From NCBI GenBank assembly GCA_933207985.1, contig OW240912.1, positions 229,599,672-229,663,671 of the forward strand: 64,000 nucleotides of DNA, in the 5' to 3' direction. Position numbers and translations under genes: made by a program. Within the stretch, counting starts at the first letter, position 1, and each line of letters opens with the position of its first letter. The notes under the pieces are model-generated. The model made no database searches and was not told where the DNA came from. It saw only the letters and a program-made list of their open reading frames with translations. This document shows positions 34,810 to 44,304 of the stretch, in pieces. This DNA comes from Pelobates cultripes (Eukaryota > Chordata > Amphibia > Anura > Pelobatidae).

Positions 34810-36078
34810 ATGGAAGGCCGTGCAGTATCTCACTTTGACGCCAGGCTCCAGCAGCGACTACAGGATGTGATGCGCAGTATGGAGTATCCTATCCCAGAGG
34901 AAAGAGAGACAGAGTGGAGGGTGGCGCTTCGTACCGATCTCTGGAAGGAGGACATCGACGAAATTCGACCCTTCCGGTGCGAGGAAATCCTGACCACTAA
35001 CCAGCGCCAAGCAGAACAACTAGAGCTGCGGATGCCGTTATTGGGAAACCAGCCCTCAGAGGAATGGGTAAGCGAACTGGAGACGCTAGTTGAGACTGAG
35101 GTGTGGCTGGATGATTCCTATCGGGCCCTGCGGTGGCATGTTTACCACCTCTACCCATGGCTGATTGACTACAAGTGTATTGAGGGGGAAGACTACGATG
35201 GCCCTGGTTTGTTGCGGGATACTATTGAAACTAGTCTCTGGTTCGGAGACACCGACATTGCTCGCTTCTGGTCCATCCGAGCTGAGCGGGCAGACAACTG
35301 GGACCTTACAGAGATCGATGCCATTCAGCCAGATCTATCTTTTCTTGCCAACCGAGAGTGGGAACTAGAACAGGATTATGTTTGCCTATTCCAACGTATA
35401 ACGCCGCCTGTCTGTGACATGATGGGGCTTATTGACTGTATGCCACCGGAAGCATTGAGTTTAGTTCCTCCTCCCCAGCAACCAAGCCTGTTATCAGGAG
35501 ACCTTGGTACTGTACCACGTATGTCCCAACCAGCCCCAGAGATGGAAGACCTTATTGATTTGTCCTGGGAAGACACCCAGCTGGCAGGTGGAGATGGGAC
35601 CGAGGTCTCTCTACAGGCCCTACAGGGATGCTGGGCAGTCAGCCCAGATCCCCAGCGGCAGTATGTATCCCAGGGAGCTGAAGGTGCCGTACTTCCTCCC
35701 CAGCGGCAGTGTGTCCTGCAGGAAGCTGAGACAGTCGGTCTCGCTCCCCAGCAGCAGGACAATATATTAAAAGGGGAGACAGTTGGTCCCCCTCTCCACC
35801 AGCAGAGAGTGTTCCAGGGAGAGGGACCAGGTATCACCTCTCCCCAGCAACAGGACAAATTATTGAAAGGGGAGACAGTCGGTCTCCCCCTTCAACAGCA
35901 GAGAGAGTGTCAGGGAGAGGAGCTTGTTATCCCCTCTCCCCAGCGGCTGAAAGTATGTATGGGAGAGGAGCTTGTTACCCCTCTCCCCAGCAGCAGCTTA
36001 GCCCACCAAGGGGAGACAGTAATCTCCACAACAGTGCAGATGGGACAGTGGTCTCTGCACATGCACCACCGGGGGTAG
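34810..36078 (+). CDS. Gag-like protein of LTR element A, N-terminal ORF (422 aa)
   Basis: ATG lies 148 bp after the left LTR. Residues 1-about 210 are acidic, Trp-rich and probably helical ('EEWVSELETLVETEVWLDD', 'LWFGDTDIARFW'); I do not recognise a known domain. From about 280 a Pro/Gln-rich part contains units of the 'QRQC-x-Q-GAEG' type (about two, against 15 in copy B) and 'KGETVG' blocks. A frameshift around 35960-36000 ends this frame at 36078. The region homologous to the C-terminus of copy B then continues in the frame 35907-36551. No nucleic-acid-binding CCHC box or enzyme motif was seen. Confidence 0.6.
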   Translation: MEGRAVSHFDARLQQRLQDVMRSMEYPIPEERETEWRVALRTDLWKEDIDEIRPFRCEEILTTNQRQAEQLELRMPLLGNQPSEEWVSELETLVETEVWLDDSYRALRWHVYHLYPWLIDYKCIEGEDYDGPGLLRDTIETSLWFGDTDIARFWSIRAERADNWDLTEIDAIQPDLSFLANREWELEQDYVCLFQRITPPVCDMMGLIDCMPPEALSLVPPPQQPSLLSGDLGTVPRMSQPAPEMEDLIDLSWEDTQLAGGDGTEVSLQALQGCWAVSPDPQRQYVSQGAEGAVLPPQRQCVLQEAETVGLAPQQQDNILKGETVGPPLHQQRVFQGEGPGITSPQQQDKLLKGETVGLPLQQQRECQGEELVIPSPQRLKVCMGEELVTPLPSSSLAHQGETVISTTVQMGQWSLHMHHRG

Positions 36079-36551
36079 GGACAGTCGGTCCTGTCCCCCA
36101 GCAGCAGGACTGTTTAGGCAAAGGGGAGACAGTCTGTCTCCCCCTCCAGCAACCAGGCTCCAACCAGACTACTCCCGTGGTAGTGCTGGCAACAGGACAG
36201 AGTACCGCTGGTCTCTGCCCACTCAGCAACCCACCCAGTACGCTTACCAGTCACCCACACAGCCATGGTGAGGCACCTGGACACGGACAAAGTTCTCCTC
36301 TACCCAGGTGTAGTAGCCAGTTATTGTGGGTGGGCTGTATTACTGATTGTGTTTTGTGGGTGGGCTGCTGGACTAACAAGGGCACTGACCGGCAGGAGGT
36401 CAGATACCCTGTTAGTCTGATTGGTAAAGGGGAGAAGTGTGGCGGAACCAACCTCGCCACTATGCACTGGAGAAGCCTGGTTGCCAGCCTCCTGCCATGT
36501 GACTATGGCCCCTGGGATGTATTGCCCTTTAAAGACATGATTTGGGCATAA
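35907..36551 (+). CDS. C-terminal half of the element A protein, shifted frame
   Basis: In this frame the sequence matches the C-terminus of copy B: 'GETVCLPLQQPGSN', 'STAGLCPLSNPP', 'HSHGEAPGHGQ', a hydrophobic stretch 'LLWVGCITDCVLWVGCW', and 'TNKGTDRQEVRYPVSLIGKGEKCG'. It crosses the purine tract and runs 114 bp into the right LTR. It was probably joined to the 34810 frame before a frameshift. The hydrophobic stretch could be a membrane segment, but this is only an inference. Confidence 0.6.
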   Translation: MSGRGACYPLSPAAESMYGRGACYPSPQQQLSPPRGDSNLHNSADGTVVSAHAPPGVGTVGPVPQQQDCLGKGETVCLPLQQPGSNQTTPVVVLATGQSTAGLCPLSNPPSTLTSHPHSHGEAPGHGQSSPLPRCSSQLLWVGCITDCVLWVGCWTNKGTDRQEVRYPVSLIGKGEKCGGTNLATMHWRSLVASLLPCDYGPWDVLPFKDMIWA

Positions 36552-37430
36552 TGGATTTGTGTTGTGCTGCTGCTGGCCCTTTTAAGAACCATCTGGGGAC
36601 ATACTGTGGAGTTACTGGGTGGCCACCATTTCCTGTATCAGAAGCACATGGTGAGAACAATGGATGGCGGCCATTTTAACTCACAGACACTGTGTGGACT
36701 TTTCAACACGGTGCCATCTCGCCAGTATTTGTTGCACAGAGACATCGTGCGGTGGTTTTGGACTATACAGCAGGGGACACATTATACAGTGATTGTTTTT
36801 TATTTAGCCTGTATATGTTCTGCAGAATCTGCATTAAACTGTATTTTCCAAAGTACTGAACGGATCTGGGTGAATTTTGGATATGTGGTTCACCCAGATC
36901 CCCCAGTTCCAAGGATATACTTTTTATGGGGTTATTGCATGTTTTGGGGTCCCTGTGATGTGTTTTATGAAACTGTATTTCTCTGGCTGTGATAATTAGA
37001 TTACCCATTGTGTTCAGTAATCATATCACAGCCAGAGGGGAGGATTTTGTGTGGGAGTGTCTGGGTGTATTGTATGAATTGATTGGCTGTTTTGTAACGC
37101 CCTGTGGGCTGTACTATGTTTGTGGATTGGGAATAAAAGAGACTGTATGTGACAGTACAGGGAGTTCCTGTTTTAACCCTCAAAGTGAAGTGTCGTCTCA
37201 TTATTGGGGGAAGGATTTATTGTATGCTGTTCCAGTTTGACTGCTAGGAGAGTAAACCTATTCGTATGGTTCCTATTCAACTGTCTACAGCATTCATATG
37301 CTTGAGAGGATTCATATGCTTCTCCGGTTCGGTGGTTGTGGTGTCTGCTGCAGTGCTTGGAGTCCTCAGGAAGCGCTAGGAGCATCCTTTAATGGAGGTA
37401 CCCAGTCGGGGTGCCAGGTGATCCGTTACA
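36438..37430 (+). repeat. Right LTR of copy A
   Basis: About 993 bp, same ends as the left LTR, preceded by the purine tract 'aaaggggagaag'. Confidence 0.85.
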
Positions 37431-37435
37431 GTGGG

Positions 37436-37515
37436 TTTTTAATGATTTTTTTGAAGGAGTGGAGACTGGGTGAGCATCTAATGGAGGAGGGAAGCAAATT
37501 CCACAGGATATTTGA
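37436..37515 (-). mobile_element. L2-like LINE fragment, continuation of 33413-33679
   Basis: It resumes directly after the GTGGG duplication with 'tttttaatgattttttt' and 'gagtggagactgggtgagcatct', colinear with 22222-22265 of the longer L2 copy. Confidence 0.75.
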
Positions 37516-38835
37516 AAACTACAGCTTCAAACATTCTAAAGCATGCTAAAGGCATGCAAAGAATAATGGGAGTTGTAGTTCTACAACATCTGGGGATCTA
37601 CCTTTTGTGCTACCCTGATGTAGATATTGCCTTAAATATATTATAAAATAATATGCTTTGTTACTAAATGATCATGTACGTAGGTAACTATTCACTAGAT
37701 ATCAGCTTACGGGCAAGGCCTTCTCTAACTTTTGTATTTGTTTATGTATATTGTACATTCTCCCCTAATTGTACAGAATATGTTGGCACTATGTAAATAC
37801 CAGTAATAAATAAATAATCAGCAGTTATTGCAATTATTTTTTTTTTTATTTTTTTTTATCTGAGGCCACCTTGCAAACATTTTGCCTAAACCTGAAAAAT
37901 GGGACAAAAAATTCCAGTCTGGAATAGTTGTTATGGAAGCAAAGCCACTGGCCATGTCATATCTGTCATCAATTAATGATTTATTGTATAGAGTCCATGA
38001 TGTTTAATAATTTCACAAGGTTCCCCTTCATTGATTTAGAGGACTGGTTGGTCATACTTCATCTAAAACCAGTACTTAATTATTCAGTTGTGGTACAGAG
38101 ATAGCCTCTATCAATAAATCAGTAAAAGCAGAGGCGAAAGGGAAAACCAAACCAAAAATAAAGCATATTCTGAAATAAGTGTATAAATTAGGCTTTGTCT
38201 GATAAAAGTCAACAACCAAAAAAACTACTCCCTGCTTTTTATTTTTTAAAATATTAAAAATGGTTTCGTATGCCATCAATTCTGTCATCAAGATCATCAA
38301 AAAGACAGATATTACTCTGATAGCAATGCTGAAAAAAGTGTGCTTGATGAAACATTTGAGCTGTTTGGTGGAAAGCATACAGAGAATAAATCGACTTTTA
38401 ATATTATAATTTTCCTTCAGTGATTAGCAGATGAATCAATGTGCAAGATGAAAAAGTGATTTAATCATCAATTCTTTGAAATGAATAGTCTATCTTAATA
38501 AAAAAAAAAAGGGTTGATGACTAAAACATATCAAGATAATAATTTAACATTTGTCTATGAGTAGCAAAAGACTCAAAATTTAAATAGGATGAAAGACATA
38601 TCAAGTAATTGTAACCTCTTAGGTCATAAAGTAAATTTGAGATCTCCAAAGCCTTACGTAATACAAGCATACAATGACATTTATTCATTATTCATTCAAT
38701 TTAGTCATTCAAATAAAAAACAAATATTCAGGGCATCAGAGCATCACAACATATGACTATATAACACATGCAAAATAAAATGTGTGCAAACCATAGTAGT
38801 CATTATTTTATTAAATCTAATGTGTAAATAATGAT
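37516..38835. other. Mostly unrecognised; LINE 3' end at about 37715-37820
   Basis: At 37715-37820 'gcaaggccttctctaa...gtacagaatatgttggcactatgtaaat' followed by 'aataaataaataa' resembles another LINE 3' end (+). The rest is AT-rich with a poly-T run near 37835. No gene is seen. Confidence 0.45.
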
Positions 38836-38975
38836 TTAAAGGGATACTTCAGGTTCCGAGCTGTGTACATACATTTATAAGGAAATCTTTTTATTTTTTT
38901 ATTTTTAAATGTCAAATAAGACCAAAACATATCAAATGCATTTAATTTGCATCAGTGCCCAGAGTATTCCTTTAA
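38836..38975. mobile_element. T2/Kolobok-type MITE, complete, 140 bp
   Basis: Ends TTAAAGGGATACT and AGTATTCCTTTAA are inverted repeats that start and finish on TTAA. Confidence 0.8.
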
Positions 38976-39289
38976 AAGGACACTATAGGTACCCAGACCA
39001 CACTGCAATGTTTATATTGCAGGCTTAAGACAACCACTTATGGCTGTCTCTGTAACACAATGCTGGATGTAGCATGAGGACGTTTAGTGTCTTCAAAATG
39101 GCCATAAAATTTAATACATTAGGTTCCTGGAGGCGGTGGAGACGGAGCCAGTGCCGAGGGGCATTGGGGCTGGAAACAGGTAAGTGTTTAAATGGGTTTT
39201 TAACCCTTTCAAAATTGGGAGGGAGCGGAAAATATGTTGTAACGTTAGGAATACATTTTAGTATTCCTTATGCTATAGTGTTCCTTTAA
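38972..39289. mobile_element. T2/Kolobok-type MITE, complete, sharing a TTAA with its neighbour
   Basis: It starts TTAAAAGGACACTATAGG at the very TTAA that ends the previous MITE, and ends CTATAGTGTTCCTTTAA at 39289. Internal 'acaGGTAAGTgt' at about 39178-39187 is a consensus-like splice donor. Confidence 0.8.
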
Positions 39290-39399
39290 TGCATTGCATG
39301 CTCTTTTACTTTAGGTGAAATCTAAAATTTGTAAGTGAAGCAATGTACAAGAGCATAAAACAAACAAATTCAAGAGCAACAAAGTGATCTAGAACCATT

Positions 39400-39873
39400 C
39401 AAAGAAAAGGCAGTGTTTACATTGCAGCCTAGGGATACCTCCACTGGCCCCTCCTCAGAAGACTGCTAGAGGTGCTTCCAGGGGCAGTGCTGCACAATGA
39501 GCAGCACTGCCATTCATTGTCTCCACCCTATGAATGGAGACACTGAACTTTCCTCATGAAGATGAATTAATTCAGTGTATCTCTATGAGAAGGTGCTGAT
39601 TGGCCAGGGCTGTGCTTGGCTTGTGCTGGCTCTGCCTCTGATTTGCCTCCTTGACAGTCTAAGCCAATCCTATGGGAAAGCAGTGTGATTGTCTTTTGTT
39701 CAACATGTCTGATGATGTCAGTCGAGCGGGCAGATCAGAGACAGCAGCAGCAGACTGCAATAAAAGTAAGAATTAGTATTTTGTATAGGGAGGCCAGGGG
39801 GCTACATGGTGGTTTTAACACTATAGGGTCAGGAAAACAAATTTGTGTTTCTGACCATATAGTGTTCCTTTAA
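39400..39873 (+). mobile_element. T2/Kolobok-type MITE, left end decayed
   Basis: It ends 'accatatagtgttcctttaa' on TTAA at 39870-39873. The body ('gcagtgtttacattgcagcc', 'gctagaggtgcttcc', 'gcagcactgccattca') is shared with 54150-54437 and 58905-59352. Confidence 0.7.
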
Positions 39874-40562
39874 TGATAATTTTGATGAATGGTAAATTCA
39901 CTTAATATGTTTGGTGATATTTATTTATGGAGATATGTAGATATGAGAATATGTAGTTTGAAGACTGAAGCTTACTATAAATACATATTTGCTTATAGTA
40001 CTCATTCCCTTGAAAATATAATCTTTTTTTAAAGGATTTGTCAACATATAGTATATAACTAACCAATCAAATGTTTTGTACTGGAAATCTCTCTTAGTGT
40101 CTGTTAGATTCCTCAGAATCTTTCTTCTTTAACATTTTCCTTCCTACCTTAAGATCTTCCCTTTGTCATACCCAGGACCACTTTTCTTCTTTGGTCTCCA
40201 TCCCTTATATATCCTCTCTACCATTCTCTTCCTCAATCTCCATCTGCATCCAGACTTCAGGCACTTACTTATTCCTGCAGTCACTGACACTATGCCAGTC
40301 ACAATCCTCACTCACACTGTTCAAATATAAAATAAATCCATAATATACAGTGTGCATAAATATGAAATGTATGTCACTGAATGAGTATGTGAACAAAGAC
40401 ATGTTTGTAAGTTTGACTTATCTACTTGTGTTGTCCATACCTGACTGGTTAACTGTTTTCTAGACATTTTACTGCCTCGGGTCACATTAGCAGGTCACAC
40501 TAGCATATCTCTTTACAAGTCTTGAAACTTCCCACAAGAACTTAGTTTACGTATAAGGGGAC
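39874..40562. other. No recognisable feature
   Basis: AT-rich, no gene or element recognised. Confidence 0.5.
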
Positions 40563-41562
40563 TGTAACGGATCGCCTGGCACCCCGACTGGGTACCTCCG
40601 TTGAAGGATGCTCCTAGCGCTTCCTGAGGACTCCAAGCACTGCAGCAGACACCAAAACCACCGAACCGTAGGAGCATATGAATGCTCTCAAGCATATGAA
40701 TGTTGTATACAGCCGAATAGGAAAAACCATGCAAATAGGTTTACACTCCTAGCAGTCAAACTGGAACAGCATACAATAAATCCTTCCCCAATAATGAGAC
40801 GACACTTCACTTTGAGGGTTAAAACAGGAACTCCTGTACTGTCACATACAGTCTCTTTTATTCCCAATCCACAAACATAGTACAGCCCACAGGGCGTTAC
40901 AAAACAACCAATCAATCCGTACAATACACCCAGACACTCCCACACAAAATCCTCCCCTTGCCTGTGATATGATTACTGAACACAATGGGTAATCTCATTA
41001 TCACCGGCAGAGGAATACAGTTTTTACACAATATTTATAACTTCTAAAATATACATGTCACAAACAACATCATTTTCATACAGGGGAACAACATATTAAA
41101 AAATGGCACGAATCAGACCAGGGGTTCAAAAGTTAAGGGAAAGTCCTTTGTGACTAAATGAAGCATGGCTTTCCGGCCCAAACCAGTTTCAGAGTCTTGG
41201 AGAGAATTGAGAAGTAATTCAATTATCTCCCAGGACAGACACAAGACTCCATTATGCACATGGTGAGCACAAAGCATTAAAATATTATAAAATACACAAA
41301 GTCACATTTTATACATAAAACACAGACATGTCACATATCCCCAGATAGCTGGGATCTGAGCGCACAAAACTACTGAATAGCGCTCAGATCCTATTCACAC
41401 AGTTCAATTGCCATGGAGCCGAAGTCTTTAACTACACGAATGGGCTCCATGGCATAGCTATCTGGGTTAACACATTCACATAAAGTCTGGTCCATAGTCC
41501 AAAGGCAAGAGGCGGGCAAGCAGCCCCCTCCAAGGACACGTGGCGAGGCCGGTTTCGCCACA
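40563..41562 (-). repeat. 3' LTR of copy B
   Basis: 1000 bp, with ends TGTGGCG...CGTTACA in minus-strand sense. It differs from the partner LTR by a few indels (for example near 41190 and 41075). The coding frame of the element runs 87 bp into it. Confidence 0.85.
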
Positions 41563-43134
41563 TTTCTCCCCTTTACCATCCAGACTAACAGGGTATCTGA
41601 CCTCCTGCTGGTCAGTGCCCTGGTTAGTCCAGCAACCCACCCACGAAGCACAAACAGCAATACAGCCCACCCACAATAACTGGTTACTACACCTGGATAA
41701 AATAGCAACTTGTCCATGTCCAGGTGCCTCACCACGGCTGTGCGGGGGGCTGGTAGACTGCCTTGGTGGGTTGCTGAGTGGGCAGAGACCAGCGGTACTC
41801 GGCCCGGGTGCCAGCGCTACCACTGAAGACTGCCTTGGTGGGTTGCTGAGTGGGCAGAGACCAGCGGTACTCGGCCCGGGTGCCAGTGCTACCACTGAAG
41901 TAGCGTGGTTGGAGCCTGGTTGTGGGAGGGGGAGACCGACTGTCTCCCCTCTGGATACACTGCTCTGTGGGTGGGGGACAGGACCGACCATCCCTACCCC
42001 TGGTGCTGCAAGTGCAGAGACTACGTTCCCATCTGCATAGTTGTGGGGCTGAACATCTCCCCTTGGTGGGTTAGGCTGCCGCCGGAGAGAGGGTGTAACA
42101 AGCTCCTCTCTCTGAACTGTAGACTGCCGCTGGGGAGAGGGGGTAACCTGCTCCTCTCCCTGACACTCTCTTTGCTGGTGGAGAGGGGGACCAACTGTCT
42201 CCCCTTTCAATATTTTGTCCTGCGGCTGGGGTGCGAGACGGACGGTCTCTGCTTCCTGGGGTACACACTGCCGCTGGGGAGGAAGGACAGCACCTTCAGC
42301 TCCTTGGGGTACACACTGCCGCTCGGGAGGAAGGACGGCACCTTCTGCTCCCTGGGGTACACACTGCCGTTGGGGAGGAAGGACGACACCTTCAGCTCCC
42401 TGGGATACACACTGCCGCTGGGGAGGAAGGACGGCACCTTCTGCTCCCTGGGGTACACACTGCCGCTGGGGAGGAAGGACGACACCTTTGGCTCCCTGGG
42501 ACTCACACTGCCGCTGGGGAGGAAGGACGGCACCTTCAGCTCCCTGGGGTACACACTGCCGCTGGGGAGGAAGGACGGCACCTTCAGCTCCCTGGGATAC
42601 ACACTGCCGCTGGGGAGGAAGGACAGCACCTTCTGCTCCCTGGGGTACACACTGCCGCTGGGGAGGAAGGACGACACCTTCAGCTCCCTGGGATACACAC
42701 TGCCGCTGGGGAGGAAGGACGGCACCTTCTGCTCCCTGGGACACACACTGCCGCTGGGGAGGAAGGACGACACCTTCAGCTCCCTGGGATACACACTGCC
42801 GCTGGGGAGGAAGGATGGCACCTTCAGCTCCCTGGGACACACACTGCCGCTGGGGAGGAAGGACGACACCTTTGGCTCCCTGGGACTCACACTGCCGCTG
42901 GGGAGGAAGGACAACACCTTCTGCTCCCTGGGGTACACACTGCCGCTGGGGAGGAAGGACGACACCTTTGCCTCCCTGGGACTCCTTTCTGGCCAAATCT
43001 ACTAGAGATTGCAGGTATTCTCCTACTAGTTTCCTGGCGAGCAGCACGGCTCTCTCTGGGGGGTTGGGTCCAAAGGTAGACAGCACCTCATTAACCTCTC
43101 TGTCAAACTCCTCCTGAGTGTAGTCATACGCCAT
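41476..43134 (-). CDS. Repeat protein of LTR element B (552 aa)
   Basis: One uninterrupted ORF starting 141 bp inside the 5' LTR. Residues 1-about 55 are a short charged, probably helical N-terminus ('YDYTQEEFDREVNEVL'), unlike that of copy A. Then come 15 tandem 16-residue units of consensus GAEGVVLPPQRQCVPQ, 'KGETVGPPLHQQRECQGEE' blocks, and a 24-residue duplicated stretch ('SVVALAPGPSTAGLCPLSNP'). The conserved C-terminus has the hydrophobic 'LLWVGCIAVCASWVGCW' and 'TDQQEVRYPVSLDGKGEKCG', ending inside the 3' LTR. One Cys per unit could allow cross-linking (inference). I recognise no known family. Confidence 0.65.
   Translation of the reverse strand: MAYDYTQEEFDREVNEVLSTFGPNPPERAVLLARKLVGEYLQSLVDLARKESQGGKGVVLPPQRQCVPQGAEGVVLPPQRQCESQGAKGVVLPPQRQCVSQGAEGAILPPQRQCVSQGAEGVVLPPQRQCVSQGAEGAVLPPQRQCVSQGAEGVVLPPQRQCVPQGAEGAVLPPQRQCVSQGAEGAVLPPQRQCVPQGAEGAVLPPQRQCESQGAKGVVLPPQRQCVPQGAEGAVLPPQRQCVSQGAEGVVLPPQRQCVPQGAEGAVLPPERQCVPQGAEGAVLPPQRQCVPQEAETVRLAPQPQDKILKGETVGPPLHQQRECQGEEQVTPSPQRQSTVQREELVTPSLRRQPNPPRGDVQPHNYADGNVVSALAAPGVGMVGPVPHPQSSVSRGETVGLPLPQPGSNHATSVVALAPGPSTAGLCPLSNPPRQSSVVALAPGPSTAGLCPLSNPPRQSTSPPHSRGEAPGHGQVAILSRCSNQLLWVGCIAVCASWVGCWTNQGTDQQEVRYPVSLDGKGEKCGETGLATCPWRGLLARLLPLDYGPDFM
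41755..41900. repeat. 73-bp tandem duplication within the element B ORF
   Basis: Two almost identical 73-bp copies starting 'gactgccttggtgggttgc' are in tandem and in frame over the repeated protein stretch when counted with the flanking codon. Confidence 0.85.
42262..42985. repeat. 48-bp coding minisatellite, 15 units
   Basis: Unit on the plus strand: 'acactgccgctggggagga', 'aggacg(g/a)cacctt', '(c/t)(a/t)gctccctgg'. All units are 48 bp, so the reading frame is kept in all copies. The array is also open in other frames because of the 48-bp period. Confidence 0.95.
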
Positions 43135-43274
43135 GCTTGCTCTGCTGAAGTTAGTTCTTTTGTAGATAGGGTTGCTGTACGGGTACTAACGTTGCCCTCA
43201 ATTTGTAAATCCACAAACTGTGTCTCCGAGCTGCTTTGCCTCGCACTAGGACGCCATCCCACCGCTGCCACCAA

Positions 43275-44299
43275 TGTAACGGATCGCCTGGCACCCCGAC
43301 TGGGTACCTCCGTTGAAGGATGCTCCTAGCGCTTCCTGAGGACTCCAAGCACTGCAGCAGACACCAAAATCACCGAACCGTAGGAGCATATGAATGCTCT
43401 CAAGCATTTGAATGCTGTAGACAGTTGAATAGGAACCATACGAATAGGTTTACTCTCCTAGCAGTCAAACTGGAACAGCATACAATAAATCCTTCCCCCA
43501 ATAATGAGACGACACTTCACTTTGAGGGTTAAAACAGGAACTTCCTGTACTGTCACATACAGTCTCTTTTATTCCCAATCCACAAACATAGTACAGGCCA
43601 CAGGGCGTTACAAAACAACCAATCAATCCGTACAATACACTCAGACACTCCCACACAAAATCCTCCCCTTTGCCTGTGATATGATTACTGAACACAATGG
43701 GTAATCTCATTATCACCGGCAGAGGAATACAGTTTTTACACAATATTTATAACTTCTAAAATATACATGTCACAAACATAAAACATACATTTTCATAATC
43801 AATCCATTCAGGGGAACAACATATTAAAAAATGGCACGAATCAGACCAGGGGTTCAAAAGTTAAGAGAAAGTCCTTTGTGACTAAATGAAGCATGGCTTT
43901 CCGGCCCAAACCAGTTTCAGAGTCTTCTATCCTGGAGATTGAATTGAGAAGTAATTCAATTATCTCCCAGGACAGACACAAGACTCCATTATGCACATGG
44001 TGAGCACAAAGCATTAAAATATTATAAAATACACAAAGTCACATTTTATACATAAAACACAGACATGTCACATATCCCCAGATAGCTGGGATCTGAGCGC
44101 ACAAAACTACCGAATAGCGCTCAGATCCTATTCACACAGTTCAATTGCCATGGAGCCGAAGTCTTTAACTACACGAATGGGCTCCATGGCATAGCTATCT
44201 GGGTTAACACATTCACATAAAGTCTGGTCCATAGTCCAAAGGCAAGAGGCGGGCAAGCAGCCCCGTCCAAGGACACGTGGCGAGGCCGGTTTCGCCACA
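43275..44299 (-). repeat. 5' LTR of copy B
   Basis: 1025 bp, same ends as its partner. AATAAA-type signal is visible on the minus strand near 43570 (plus 'tttattccc'). Confidence 0.85.
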
Positions 44300-44304
44300 G
44301 GGAC

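Larger units (their letters stand above)
33680..37430 (+). mobile_element. Complete pol-less LTR retrotransposon, copy A
   Basis: Two LTRs (33680-34661 and 36438-37430) begin TGTGGCGG and end CGTTACA. They are flanked by an exact 5-bp duplication GTGGG (33675-33679, 37431-37435). A primer-binding-like 'ttggtggcaagcggtggg' follows the left LTR, and a purine tract 'aaaggggagaag' precedes the right LTR. Only a Gag-like/repeat protein is encoded; there is no protease, RT or integrase, so it must be mobilised in trans. It split an L2 fragment. Confidence 0.85.
40563..44299 (-). mobile_element. Complete pol-less LTR retrotransposon, copy B
   Basis: It has the same family layout as copy A but on the minus strand. 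LTRs at 40563-41562 and 43275-44299 are flanked by an exact 5-bp duplication GGGAC (40558-40562, 44300-44304). In minus-strand sense: LTR, primer-binding-like 'ttggtggcagcggtggg', leader, one ORF (43134-41476), purine tract, LTR. R-U5 halves match copy A closely; the U3 half is different. No protease, RT or integrase is encoded. Confidence 0.85.

Noticed and set aside
42207..43117. Open frames of 252-366 aa on both strands over the 48-bp array
   Set aside because: These are shadows of the 16-residue repeat; only the minus-strand frame 41476-43134 continues into conserved flanks shared with copy A.
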